64,000 bases of DNA. Source: Litorimonas sp051251645. Its GTDB lineage: Bacteria > Pseudomonadota > Alphaproteobacteria > Caulobacterales > Maricaulaceae. This document shows, one piece after another, positions 34,024 through 42,459 of the stretch (its first letter is position 1; every line of letters begins with the position of its first letter). The notes below the pieces were generated by a model that had not been told where the DNA came from, ran no database searches, and saw nothing but the letters and a program-made list of their open reading frames with translations. The position numbers and the translations under genes are program-made. The stretch is taken from positions 434,001-498,000 of the forward strand of contig JBPOEY010000002.1 of the NCBI GenBank assembly GCA_051251645.1, written 5' to 3'.

Positions 34024-34869
34024 ATGGGGACGACAACACATCACATAGAGCCATTTGGCCACTACGCCTTGCCGCCCGCGCGTGAACGCATTCGTGTGCG
34101 CGCGGACAGATGTGCGGATACGCAATTCGGCCATTGGATGATCAGCTTGCACCGTAAGCGCGCGATACGCGATTTGCACGAGCCGTTCGACGTCGCTGTT
34201 GCGCCCGGTGTTAATGCGCGGCTCTATCCGTCCGGCAACCGCTGCGAGAAACGCGCGCTAGCGGGCGTGCAGATTTGGGACGCAGAGGAGCGCGCTGCAT
34301 TGCGCGATGCCGTGCAGCTGGGCGCCAAACAACAGGGCGATGCTCCGTTCACCTTCCTCGATGTCGGCGCCAATGCCGGGCTCTATTCGCTGTTCGTCAG
34401 TGCTTATGCCAAAGACGCGGGTCGGCCCGTGCGTCTTATTGCCGTCGAACCGAGTGCGACAATGTCTGCACGGCTTACTGTCAATGCGGCAGCGTCAACC
34501 GCGACAATTGAGCTGATCCGCTCGGCCATTTCGGACGTCCCCGGCGAAGCCAACCTATCGGATGGCGGCGGCAATCGCGGCGAAGCGCAACTGTCCGATA
34601 CGGGCGAGACCGTGACCGTCGAAACACTTGCCGGGCTGTGTAAGCGGCTGGGTGTTACGCGCATTGACGCGATGAAACTCGATATTGAAGGCCATGACGA
34701 ACGCGCTTTGCGCGCCTTTTTCGATCACGCGCCCCCCTCCCTACATCCACACCTCCTCATCGTTGAGATGTCTGCAGACAGCGGCGCGGCCCTGATTGAA
34801 ATGGCCGACGCGCACAACTATCTTGTCTCTAACGCGACGGCCCTCAACGCTATTTTGAAGAAACGCTAA
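34024..34869 (+). CDS. FkbM family SAM-dependent methyltransferase
   Basis: The ATG at 34024 gives 281 residues; the frame opens from a TTG at 34003. The SAM-binding motif FLDVGANAGLYSLFVS is followed by LIAVEPSATMSARL and RIDAMKLDIEGHDERAL, the standard FkbM blocks. Such enzymes O-methylate sugars, lipids or natural products. About 100 residues precede the fold, and their role is unknown. The stop is only 3 bases from the dnaJ ATG, so the two are co-transcribed, an odd placement between dnaK and dnaJ. The target is unknown. Confidence 0.85.
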   Translation: MGTTTHHIEPFGHYALPPARERIRVRADRCADTQFGHWMISLHRKRAIRDLHEPFDVAVAPGVNARLYPSGNRCEKRALAGVQIWDAEERAALRDAVQLGAKQQGDAPFTFLDVGANAGLYSLFVSAYAKDAGRPVRLIAVEPSATMSARLTVNAAASTATIELIRSAISDVPGEANLSDGGGNRGEAQLSDTGETVTVETLAGLCKRLGVTRIDAMKLDIEGHDERALRAFFDHAPPSLHPHLLIVEMSADSGAALIEMADAHNYLVSNATALNAILKKR

Positions 34870-34872
34870 CCT

Positions 34873-36042
34873 ATGTCAAAACGCGACTATTACGAGGTGC
34901 TGGGCGTATCGCGCGATGCGGACGCAAAACAGCTTAAATCCGCCTTTCGCAAGGCCGCTATGGATTGTCATCCGGATCGCCATCCCGACGACCCAGAAGC
35001 CGAAGGTCGCTTCAAGGAATTGAACGAAGCTTACGGCATCCTATCCGATGACCAAAAACGCAGCGCCTATGACCGGATGGGTCATGCGGCCTTCCAAGGC
35101 GGCGGGGGCGGCGGGGCGGCCGGATTCCAAGACTTTGGCGATATATTTAGCCAGATTTTTGGCGGCGCAAGCGGCGCGGGCGGCGGGTTCGCCGATATGT
35201 TTGGCGGCGGCAGCCGTGGTGGACGCCGTGCCCAAACCGTGGCGCGCGGCTCAGACTTGCGTTATGAAATGGAAATTTCGCTGGAAGAAGCCTTTCACGG
35301 TAAAGATATCGAAATTGAAGTCCCGATTGCGGAGGATTGCGAGCGCTGTGACGGCATGGGCGCAGAGCCCGGTGCCTCTATTGAGAGCTGTGACACGTGC
35401 GGCGGCGCCGGACGCGTGCGAACGCAACAGGGCATGTTTACGATGGAACGTCCGTGTCCCACCTGTGGCGGACAGGGCGAATATGTCACTGATCCCTGTC
35501 AGGAATGCGATGGACAAGGTCAGTTGCGTCAACCGACCGAGCTGGATGTCTCTATTCCGGCCGGTGTCGAAGACGGCACACGTATTCGCCTATCTGGGCA
35601 AGGCGACCAAGCCGCCAAACGCGGCGCATCCAATCGCCAACGCGGGGACCTCTATCTCTTCATTTCGGTTAAACCGCACGAAATGTTCGACCGGGAAGGC
35701 CCCAACCTTTTCATGCGCGCCCCCGTGCCGATGACAGTCGCAGCCCTCGGCGGCGACATTGAAATTCCCACGATTGACGGCGGTCGATCTAAAATCAAAA
35801 TCGATGTGGGCAGCCAATCCGGCAAGCGCATGCGTCTACGGGGCAAGGGTATGACAGTGCTCCGCAGCGCTAGCCGCGGCGACATGTATGTCGACCTCGC
35901 CGTTGAGACGCCCAGCCGCATGAGCGCGCGTCAACGCGAATTATTAGAAGAATTCGCTCGCGAAGGCGGCGACGAAATTAGCCCGGAAAGTAAAGGCTTC
36001 TTCGACAAAGCCAAGCGCTTCTGGGACGAATTGGTCGATTAG
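34873..36042 (+). CDS. dnaJ: Chaperone protein DnaJ
   Basis: DnaJ stimulates the DnaK ATPase and delivers substrates. The 389-residue protein has the J-domain with HPD in MDCHPDRHPDD and a Gly/Phe-rich linker. Four zinc-binding repeats follow (CERCDGMG, CDTCGGAG, CPTCGGQG, CQECDGQG), then the C-terminal substrate-binding domain, making it a complete type I DnaJ. It begins 3 bases after the FkbM methyltransferase rather than directly after dnaK, and a small membrane protein gene begins 10 bases after its stop. Confidence 0.97.
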   Translation: MSKRDYYEVLGVSRDADAKQLKSAFRKAAMDCHPDRHPDDPEAEGRFKELNEAYGILSDDQKRSAYDRMGHAAFQGGGGGGAAGFQDFGDIFSQIFGGASGAGGGFADMFGGGSRGGRRAQTVARGSDLRYEMEISLEEAFHGKDIEIEVPIAEDCERCDGMGAEPGASIESCDTCGGAGRVRTQQGMFTMERPCPTCGGQGEYVTDPCQECDGQGQLRQPTELDVSIPAGVEDGTRIRLSGQGDQAAKRGASNRQRGDLYLFISVKPHEMFDREGPNLFMRAPVPMTVAALGGDIEIPTIDGGRSKIKIDVGSQSGKRMRLRGKGMTVLRSASRGDMYVDLAVETPSRMSARQRELLEEFAREGGDEISPESKGFFDKAKRFWDELVD

Positions 36043-36052
36043 GTCAGCGGTC

Positions 36053-36553
36053 ATGCCGCGCCGCCGCCTGCTCTCGCAACGCCGACTTTTTACCGGATTA
36101 ATGACCGGACTGTCGACCCTATTCGGCGTCGGTCTGATGGCTGTGCGCTATGGTGATCAAACGGATAGTCTCACAGACCGGGTAAAAATCGCTGGCTTTA
36201 TGGCGGCGTGCTGCCTTGTTATCGCGTATACAGTTTGGACATGGCTACACCACCGTTCGCGCCACACGCCGTTGCGCGGTGCCGTGGCAGGCGGATTAAC
36301 GGCGCTATGCCTCATCCCGTTGCCGTTCTTTGCGTCAACTTTCAAAGACGGATTTTTTGCGGCTTATAAAAGCGGCGAAGCCGGACTTTTGGATGCGATT
36401 TTTCGCGCGATCCCACCTGCGATTGAGACAGGCTATCTGACCTTTATCTACCTCACCAAAGCGTCGCTCATCGCTATCATTCTGAGTGCGGCACTGGGTT
36501 ATGCGATATCAAGGTGGGGTCCGCCCGCCGGAACGTCGCCGCGCCAGCGGTGA
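36053..36553 (+). CDS. Four-helix membrane protein, unknown function
   Basis: The 166-residue protein starts with an Arg-rich segment (PRRRLLSQRR). It has about four hydrophobic helices, near residues 12-30, 46-64, 76-95 and 135-155. I do not recognise a family. It follows dnaJ by 10 bases and is probably the last gene of that transcript. Its final 77 bases overlap the 3' end of the convergent avidin-like gene. The fourth helix extends into the overlap, so the overlap is real if both genes are correctly called. Confidence 0.55.
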   Translation: MPRRRLLSQRRLFTGLMTGLSTLFGVGLMAVRYGDQTDSLTDRVKIAGFMAACCLVIAYTVWTWLHHRSRHTPLRGAVAGGLTALCLIPLPFFASTFKDGFFAAYKSGEAGLLDAIFRAIPPAIETGYLTFIYLTKASLIAIILSAALGYAISRWGPPAGTSPRQR

Positions 36554-36944
36554 TGGAGCGCCAGAGGTCTTCGGCTTCGTCATCCTCCGCAATATCGCGC
36601 GTGTGCTGCCACAGCGTGCGGATGAACTCACCGTCACCATCTTCGCTCAATTGGCCGGACCAACTGGTGATAGAGCCATAGTCCGTGAAACTGACAGAGA
36701 ACGCGACCACATCGCCCTGCGCCCAGCCCGTGAGTGCAAACTGACTGTCAGCGTCAGGCTGGCCAAGTTCCGTACGGTAGTGACCCGTTAGCGACCCGTC
36801 TTCGGCAACGGATAGTTCAACCGCTGACCCAGCTTCATTGATCCAAAGACCCTCGAGATCATGGGTCATCAGATCATGGGCAGACACGACGGAGCCCCCG
36901 CTCAAAGCCCAAAAAAACGCGACGCCAATAGATATGTATTTCAT
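36477..36944 (-). CDS. Exported avidin-like protein
   Basis: The 155-residue protein has a signal peptide (MKYISIGVAFFWALSGGSVVSA), shown here only as its 22-residue extent, ending VVSA before HDL. The mature part aligns with streptavidin throughout: LEGLWINEAGS, DGSLTGHYRTELG, FALTGWAQGD, ITSWSGQL, IRTLWQHT and LWRSITAGAATF. By streptavidin numbering it keeps N23, S27, Y43, G48, S88, T90, W92, W108 and W120. It changes W79 to F, L110 to H and D128 to A, so biotin affinity may be reduced or the ligand different. Its ATG overlaps the esterase stop by 4 bases in an nhaC-esterase-avidin operon. Confidence 0.85.
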   Translation of the reverse strand: MKYISIGVAFFWALSGGSVVSAHDLMTHDLEGLWINEAGSAVELSVAEDGSLTGHYRTELGQPDADSQFALTGWAQGDVVAFSVSFTDYGSITSWSGQLSEDGDGEFIRTLWQHTRDIAEDDEAEDLWRSITAGAATFRRADPTLISHNPVPHSE

Positions 36945-38245
36945 GGCTGTGGGAACTCCAAATCCAAGATCGCGTCCAAACGTTTCCCCAACCCCGGCGC
37001 CGCGCCCATCGTCATATTTGGATTGAGCACCAACCAGTCATCATTCCGCAGAGCCGCATGGGTTCCGGTTTTGATGAAATCAACGACGAGGTCGCGAAAA
37101 TTGGACGGCTCCACACCGAACAATTCCTTATAATGTTCAGAGTGGGTCCGACCATTTTCAGGCGCATCCAAGAGGAAGAGAGACGCAGGCCCTAGATGCG
37201 CGCGCGCTGTTTCCCGGGCAGAGAATGCGTAGCGCATATCCCCAAAGAGCCGTTCGGCTGCGAGTGCGTCCGATATGGAAAAATCCGCAGCATAGGCGGC
37301 ACGCACGGCCGCATTAGACCCGTATCGCGTGATCATATCATCATGCGTAAAACCCGCCCCGAGTAGGGTTCCGAGCCCGTCATGACTATTCGCCCCTGCC
37401 AAATAGGGCACGGGCTCGCTTTGGCCCGCTCGGAACAGCGCCAAAGGCTGCGCGACCAAATCTGACCCCCCAATATAAGGCAAATGGTAATATTCGACCT
37501 GCTCAACCAAATCCGCCGGCGAGGCGTCCATATCCAACGCCGCATATCTGATCCGCATACGCTCTTCGTCGCTCGGATTATAAGCGGTAGGAAACGGCCA
37601 AGCGGCATAGCCGGAATGAGCGATGGCTTTGTGATACAGCCCATCAGCCCGATCATCGACCATCATGAGCTGCACCCCCATACCGCCTGCGCTGTGACCC
37701 ATGATGGTGACATTGTTCGGATCACCCCCGAAGCGATTAATATTGGCCTGAACCCATTCCAGCGCCACCACCATATCGGCCTGTCCGAAATTGCGCGGAT
37801 TGGTTTCATTCCACCCCGCCCAATCGTGAAAGCCGAGCATTCCCAGCCGGTAGTTAAACGAGACGGCGATAAGATCTTCGCGCGCTAATGAGCGGACATA
37901 ATCGCCGCCTTCACCTTGCTTAAATCCGCCGCCATGAATCCAAACAATGACCGGGAGGTCGTCCGCCCCATCCGGCGCGAACACGTTTAAAAAGAGACAA
38001 TCCTCAATCATAACGCTCTGCCCGGATTGAGGGCAGGCGGGACCCATCTGCGTATAGGCTCCCTCTGGCGACCAGTCCGGCCCTTCTTGCGGCAGTGTCC
38101 ATCGCTCTGCCTGTGCATATTCAATCCCGAGCCACGAGGTGATGCCCTCCGCTTGAACACCCGCAAGCGAGGCCGGAGAAGGGGCAGGAGCTGTTTGGCA
38201 GGACGCTAAGGCGATCAGCCCAAAACTGAGAAAAAAACTACGCAT
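36941..38245 (-). CDS. Carboxylesterase family lipoprotein (type B)
   Basis: The ATG at 38245 gives 434 residues starting MRSFFLSFGLIALASC. The lipobox LASC with Cys16 marks a lipid-anchored protein. The type B carboxylesterase core is clear: oxyanion segment IHGGGFKQGEGGDYV, CLFLNVFAP and nucleophile elbow IMGHSAGGMGVQLM. It should hydrolyse carboxylic esters at the cell envelope; substrate unknown. Its start lies inside the end of nhaC (8-base overlap), and its stop overlaps the avidin-like gene by 4 bases, so all three are translated together. An esterase coupled to an avidin-type binding protein is unusual. Confidence 0.85.
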   Translation of the reverse strand: MRSFFLSFGLIALASCQTAPAPSPASLAGVQAEGITSWLGIEYAQAERWTLPQEGPDWSPEGAYTQMGPACPQSGQSVMIEDCLFLNVFAPDGADDLPVIVWIHGGGFKQGEGGDYVRSLAREDLIAVSFNYRLGMLGFHDWAGWNETNPRNFGQADMVVALEWVQANINRFGGDPNNVTIMGHSAGGMGVQLMMVDDRADGLYHKAIAHSGYAAWPFPTAYNPSDEERMRIRYAALDMDASPADLVEQVEYYHLPYIGGSDLVAQPLALFRAGQSEPVPYLAGANSHDGLGTLLGAGFTHDDMITRYGSNAAVRAAYAADFSISDALAAERLFGDMRYAFSARETARAHLGPASLFLLDAPENGRTHSEHYKELFGVEPSNFRDLVVDFIKTGTHAALRNDDWLVLNPNMTMGAAPGLGKRLDAILDLEFPQP

Positions 38246-39692
38246 AAATGAACCCCAAAACGAGATAGGCCACAACTGTCAGCCCGCCTGCAATCAGCGC
38301 GTAGGGCAGCTGCGTGCGGATATGATCGATATGATCGGAGCCGGTCGCCATGGAGGCGATGATCGACGTGTCTGACGTCGGGCTGCAATGATCGCCGAAC
38401 ACGCCGCCCCCAATCGCGGCGGCGATGGCAAGGGACGGGTCTAGGCCGTAGCTGGCGGCGAGCGGTACAGCGATCGGGATCATGATCGCGAATGTGCCCC
38501 AACTGGTCCCGGTCGAAAAAGCGACAAAGCAGCTAATGAGGAACACGAGCGCAGGCATTAGCGCGGGCGAGAGGAATTGCGAGGTCACGTCTGCTGTGAA
38601 AACCCCCGTGCCGAGCGTCCGGCAGAGGGCGCCCAGCGCGAAAGCCAGCAACATCAGGATCGCCAGCGGCACCATGCCCGCCATCCCTTTCAGTGAGGTC
38701 TCGACACTCTCGCGCACGCCAAGGATGCTTTGGGCTTTGTAGAGCAAGATCGCGAGCGCGACGGCAATAGACGTCGCGTAAAGCACGGCGGATGACCCCG
38801 ACCCGTCCTGCATCCGCGCAAACCAGCCCTCGCCCTCGCCTGTCATGATCAGAAACGTTGGGACGAGCACGACCATCGTCAGGATCGGCAGGATCATATT
38901 GATTGCGCGCGCAGGGGCGCCAGCGGTGGGCGCAATATCCGTCGCATCATCCGCAATCATCGGCACGGCCCCATCGCGCAAGATCGTCCCGCGCGATTCG
39001 GCCGTTTTCATCTCGCCAACATCGCGGCGCGTGAGGATGACAACTAGCAAGACCACAATGATCAACATGGGGTAAAAATTAAACAGCGTGGCTTGGACGA
39101 GTTGGGAGAAGGGTTGGCTCAACCCCTGCGCCGCGATCAATCCCATGAGGTAAGCGCCCCACGCATTAAACGGGATGAGCACGCAGGACGGGGCCGAACC
39201 CGTATCCGCAATCAGCGCCAGTTTCTCCCTCGGCATGCCGAGCTTGTCCGTCACGGGTCGGAACAAGGTCCCAACCGTAAGAATGGAAATATTACTCTCA
39301 ATAAAGATTAACATCCCCGTGCCGAGCGCGAGCAATTCTACCAAGACCCGTTTGTTCTTAGCGTCCGCTACCTGCGTCCGTTTATCCAGCCACGCCAAGA
39401 GCCGTGCGATGAATCCGGCCACGCCGCCTGAGCGCTGGATCAACGCGATCAGCGCGCCCACGACCAGTGTGAACAAGATAATCCGCGTGTTACCCGCGTC
39501 ACTAAAGACAGCAACGGCCGCATCAATCGTATCAAATGTCGCCGTCACCGGGTTGCCGCCTGCGAGGATGAGGTAGCCCGCCGCGATACCCAAACCGAGG
39601 CTTAAAAAAACCTGCCGTGTTAGCAGCGCAAGGCCGATGGCAAGAACGGGCGGTAGCAGTGACCACCACCCGGCTGTTTGAGAAATATCCAT
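38238..39692 (-). CDS. NhaC-type Na+/H+ antiporter family protein
   Basis: The 484-residue transporter starts at the ATG at 39692 (MDISQTAGWWSLLPPVLAIGLAL); a GTG at 39719 is the alternative. About eleven to twelve hydrophobic helices are present. Family segments include FIESNISILTVGTLFRPVTDKL, STGTSWGTFAIMIPIAVPLA and GGGVFGDHCSPTSDTSIIAS. It probably exchanges Na+ or another cation or organic acid for protons across the inner membrane. It is the first gene of a tightly overlapping operon with the lipoprotein esterase and the avidin-like protein. Confidence 0.88.
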   Translation of the reverse strand: MDISQTAGWWSLLPPVLAIGLALLTRQVFLSLGLGIAAGYLILAGGNPVTATFDTIDAAVAVFSDAGNTRIILFTLVVGALIALIQRSGGVAGFIARLLAWLDKRTQVADAKNKRVLVELLALGTGMLIFIESNISILTVGTLFRPVTDKLGMPREKLALIADTGSAPSCVLIPFNAWGAYLMGLIAAQGLSQPFSQLVQATLFNFYPMLIIVVLLVVILTRRDVGEMKTAESRGTILRDGAVPMIADDATDIAPTAGAPARAINMILPILTMVVLVPTFLIMTGEGEGWFARMQDGSGSSAVLYATSIAVALAILLYKAQSILGVRESVETSLKGMAGMVPLAILMLLAFALGALCRTLGTGVFTADVTSQFLSPALMPALVFLISCFVAFSTGTSWGTFAIMIPIAVPLAASYGLDPSLAIAAAIGGGVFGDHCSPTSDTSIIASMATGSDHIDHIRTQLPYALIAGGLTVVAYLVLGFIYA

Positions 39693-39781
39693 AGTCTGCG
39701 CTTTGCCTTTGATACGCACGCTTTACAAGACAGGCAGGCGCGCTAGGCGGGGCCTATGTGAATGTTTGGAAAAGACAAAGT

Positions 39782-39973
39782 ATGAGCCAACTATTCCGCA
39801 AAGAGGCCATGGAGCGCAGGTCCCGCGCTTTGTTTGGCGAAGTCATCTTGCGGGGCCCCTTACCTGCGTGGGCCGTCATCGGGCTGGTCTTGATGTCTGT
39901 GGGCCTCATCGGCTTTGTGCTGTTCGGCATTAATGTTGGTGATCAAACAGTTTGGAGTTGGCTGCGTGCTTAA
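39782..39973 (+). CDS. Truncated HlyD-like membrane stub
   Basis: This 63-residue protein reads MSQLFRKEAMERRSRALFGE, then LRGPLPAWAVIGLVLMSVG and GFVLFGINVGDQTVWSWLRA. The first part matches the cytoplasmic start of HlyD-family adaptors (LFRKEALE...GEV), and the hydrophobic part is their single membrane helix. It stops about ten residues into the periplasmic side, so the barrel-sandwich and hairpin domains are absent. It overlaps the exporter gene by 8 bases, and no remainder of an adaptor lies nearby. It could be a degraded adaptor, or a retained small subunit of the exporter; the tight coupling favours retention. Confidence 0.65.
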   Translation: MSQLFRKEAMERRSRALFGEVILRGPLPAWAVIGLVLMSVGLIGFVLFGINVGDQTVWSWLRA

Positions 39974-42047
39974 GCTCCGTAAATCCAAAACCCCTGTCAT
40001 TTTGCAAACAGAGATGACGGAATGCGGGCTGGCCTGCTTGGCGATGGTGTCCCGCTTTCATGGGCATGATGTCGATTTGAACAGTTTGCGAGAGAAATAT
40101 CTGCTGTCCATGCACGGCACGTCGCTTAAACAGATCATCAAAATTTCGGGAGAGCTAACTCTGTCGCCGCGCGCGCTTAAAGTTGATCTGGATCAGCTAC
40201 ACAAGCTCGCACTGCCCGCCATTTTACATTGGGACCTCAACCATTTTGTTGTGCTGACACGGGTTCGTAAAGATCATGTAGAAATTATAGATCCCGGTAT
40301 TGGTCGCAGGCGCCTAACGCTCTCAAAAGTCTCGGATCATTTTACCGGCATTGCGCTGGAGCTTACCCCCGCTGCCGATTTCCACCCCATCACCAATCGA
40401 ATCCGTCCAAAGCTCTCCGATCTTTGGTCCTCGCTCGTGGGCGCCAAGCGGGCTGTTGCGCAAACTCTGGCTTTGTCCGTTGCCTTACTCGCGACTCTTT
40501 TGGTCGCGCCCTTCCTGTTTCAATTAATTGTCGATGCGGTCCTCCCAAGCCCCGGACAGCCCGGTGGCGACCAAGGCCTACTTATGGCCTTGGCAGTGGG
40601 GTTTGGTGGATTGGCCGTCATGCGCGCCATTGTCGAAGCCGCGCGCGGCTATACGATTGTCACTTTTGGCGCACAGCTATCACGGCAAATGGTCGGCAAT
40701 ATTTTCCGCCACCTCATTCGCTTGCCTGTGCGCTATTTTGAACGGCGTCATGTCGGCGACATTATCAGTCGGATGAATTCGACCCAACCGATCCAAGAAG
40801 CCTTGTCGCAATCCGTTGTCTCTGTGCTGATTGATGGGGTCATGGCGGTGTTGATGCTGATCATCATGGTTTTGTTCTCCCCGCTCCTCGCGCTCATCGT
40901 GGCCGCGACGACTGCGCTCCTCGTGCTCGCAACCTTGCTCATCTACCCGCGCCTGCGCGCGAGCCAGGAAGAAGCGATTTATGCGCGCGCCTTGGAAAAC
41001 AGCCATGTGATCGAGAGTATCCGCGCGTCAACCACCGTCAAACTCTTTGGTCGCGAAGCCGAACGCGAAGCCAGCTGGGCCAACCTATTCACGGATTTCA
41101 TCAACGCTGATGTTGGCCATCAACGTTGGAATGTCGCGCAGACGTTCGCGCAAACGCTCATTATTGGTTTGCAAGTCGTCGGTGTGGTCGTGGTCGCCGC
41201 TTGGAGCATGATGCAAGACGGCTCTACCTTCACCGTCGGCATGTTGGTCGCCTTTCTGATCTATCGTCAATATTTTGCTGACGCGGTGGTGCAACTTGTC
41301 ACTAAAGGGAATGAATTTCGCCTGCTGTCGCTTCATCTCGACCGGCTCGCCGACATTGTTCACGCGCGTGCCGAAGGCGAACAGGCTGGATACGAACCGT
41401 TAGACAGGGTCAAAGGCCGGATCACCCTCGACACCGTCACCTTCGCTTATTCGCCTGAGGATCCCAATGTCGTCACAGACTTCACCCTCGATATCGCCGC
41501 AGGCGAAATGGTGACGCTGACAGGGCCAAGCGGTGGGGGGAAAACGACCTTGATGAAACTCATGTTGGGTCTCTATGCGCCTGTCGGCGGCCACGTAAAA
41601 ATCGATGGACGTGACTTGTCGACAATTGATCCTTCCGTGTGGCGCAGCCGCGTCGGCGTTGTTATGCAAGATGACCGCCTGCTGTCCGGGACAATCGCCG
41701 ACAATATCGCGTTTTTCGATCCTGAAATTGACATGCAGCGCGTGATGCGCGCCGCAAACGCAGCCCGGATTCACGACCCAATCGTCGCGATTCCCATGAA
41801 CTATCTCGCCATGATCGGCGATATGGGGTCAATTCTGTCAGGCGGGCAAAAACAACGGCTGCTGCTCGCGCGCGCGCTCTATCAAGAGCCTGACGTGCTT
41901 TTCCTCGATGAGGGGACCGCGAACCTTGATGTCGAAACCGAGGCTGAAATCGTTGACCTCGTTGCGAGCTTGGACATTACGCGCATTATTGTCGCCCATC
42001 GCCCGGCTTTTCTCGAGGCGAGTGACCGCATTATTCAAATTCGGTAA
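39966..42047 (+). CDS. Peptidase C39-containing ABC exporter for double-glycine peptides
   Basis: The GTG at 39966, inside the end of the HlyD-like stub, gives 693 residues. The N-terminal C39 protease domain has Gln14, Cys20 (TECGLACLAM), His93 (NHFVVLTRV) and Asp109 (IIDPG), the full catalytic set. Six membrane helices follow, then the ATPase with Walker A GPSGGGKTT, signature LSGGQKQR and Walker B VLFLDEGTANLD. Such exporters cut the leader of a substrate after Gly-Gly and expel the product. A gene for a double-glycine peptide lies 211 bases downstream, the obvious substrate. Confidence 0.92.
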   Translation: MLKLRKSKTPVILQTEMTECGLACLAMVSRFHGHDVDLNSLREKYLLSMHGTSLKQIIKISGELTLSPRALKVDLDQLHKLALPAILHWDLNHFVVLTRVRKDHVEIIDPGIGRRRLTLSKVSDHFTGIALELTPAADFHPITNRIRPKLSDLWSSLVGAKRAVAQTLALSVALLATLLVAPFLFQLIVDAVLPSPGQPGGDQGLLMALAVGFGGLAVMRAIVEAARGYTIVTFGAQLSRQMVGNIFRHLIRLPVRYFERRHVGDIISRMNSTQPIQEALSQSVVSVLIDGVMAVLMLIIMVLFSPLLALIVAATTALLVLATLLIYPRLRASQEEAIYARALENSHVIESIRASTTVKLFGREAEREASWANLFTDFINADVGHQRWNVAQTFAQTLIIGLQVVGVVVVAAWSMMQDGSTFTVGMLVAFLIYRQYFADAVVQLVTKGNEFRLLSLHLDRLADIVHARAEGEQAGYEPLDRVKGRITLDTVTFAYSPEDPNVVTDFTLDIAAGEMVTLTGPSGGGKTTLMKLMLGLYAPVGGHVKIDGRDLSTIDPSVWRSRVGVVMQDDRLLSGTIADNIAFFDPEIDMQRVMRAANAARIHDPIVAIPMNYLAMIGDMGSILSGGQKQRLLLARALYQEPDVLFLDEGTANLDVETEAEIVDLVASLDITRIIVAHRPAFLEASDRIIQIR

Positions 42048-42258
42048 TCCCGCAAAATCCCAAAATAGAACACGTTAAGCGTTAACTATAGACTTTTTCT
42101 ATTATAGCGTGTTTAAAATACCAGTATTTTACAATCTGTTAACCATAATTTCCCGAATTAGGCCATTTAGTCCTTGTTAACGATGAGGCAGTCTTGTCTA
42201 AATTGACCCTCGCGAGTGGCATTCTCCGCTCGTTTAACATTTACAGGGATCAACACAC
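42048..42258 (+). promoter_or_regulatory. Regulatory region of the double-glycine peptide gene
   Basis: This AT-rich 211-base gap contains three GTTAAC palindromes, at 42081, 42138 and 42176, and a further TTAAC at 42234. The one at 42138 reads GTTAACCAT, resembling a CtrA half-site. The 14-mer TTAACCATAATTTC at 42139-42152 recurs at 47196-47209 (minus strand) upstream of the XRE regulator gene. AGGG at about 42245 serves as ribosome binding site. I could not assign convincing -35 and -10 boxes. Confidence 0.4.
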
Positions 42259-42327
42259 ATGCGTGAACTTACTGTTGAAGAACTCGAAGTCGTAACTGGC
42301 GGTCGCCCGATCGTTATCGATTTTTAG
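42259..42327 (+). CDS. Double-glycine leader peptide, predicted heptapeptide signal precursor
   Basis: This 22-codon gene encodes the leader MRELTVEELEVVTGG followed by RPIVIDF. The leader matches the double-glycine consensus: Gly-Gly at -2/-1 and hydrophobic Val at -4, Leu at -7 and Leu at -12, the positions gripped by C39 peptidases. Cleavage would release a seven-residue peptide without cysteine. AGGG lies about 10 bases before the ATG, and a strong terminator begins 42 bases after the stop, so the transcript is short and separate. It sits between a C39 exporter and a sensor kinase gene. Too short for bacteriocin action in the usual sense, it is best read as a signal. No homologue is known to me. 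Confidence 0.8.
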   Translation: MRELTVEELEVVTGGRPIVIDF

Positions 42328-42368
42328 AAATATACGGCAGCTAAGCTGCTGATAATATGTGGACTTAT

Positions 42369-42396
42369 AACCTGCTCTCTGAGCGGGTTTCTTTTT
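42369..42396 (+). terminator. Rho-independent terminator after the peptide gene
   Basis: AACCTGCTC and GAGCGGGTT pair (one G-T wobble) around TCT and are followed by TCTTTTT. A smaller hairpin GCAGCT/AGCTGC precedes it at about 42337-42349. The pair insulates the peptide gene from the kinase gene. Confidence 0.85.
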
Positions 42397-42459
42397 GGAC
42401 CCATGTCGTTCTTAAGGTTAGTTTCATATGAACCCTCTATTGGGACACGTGTGAAACAG

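Noticed and set aside
42330..42360. Second small peptide gene after the double-glycine peptide
   Set aside because: The stretch holds only a small hairpin and no start codon with a ribosome binding site and a Gly-Gly leader.
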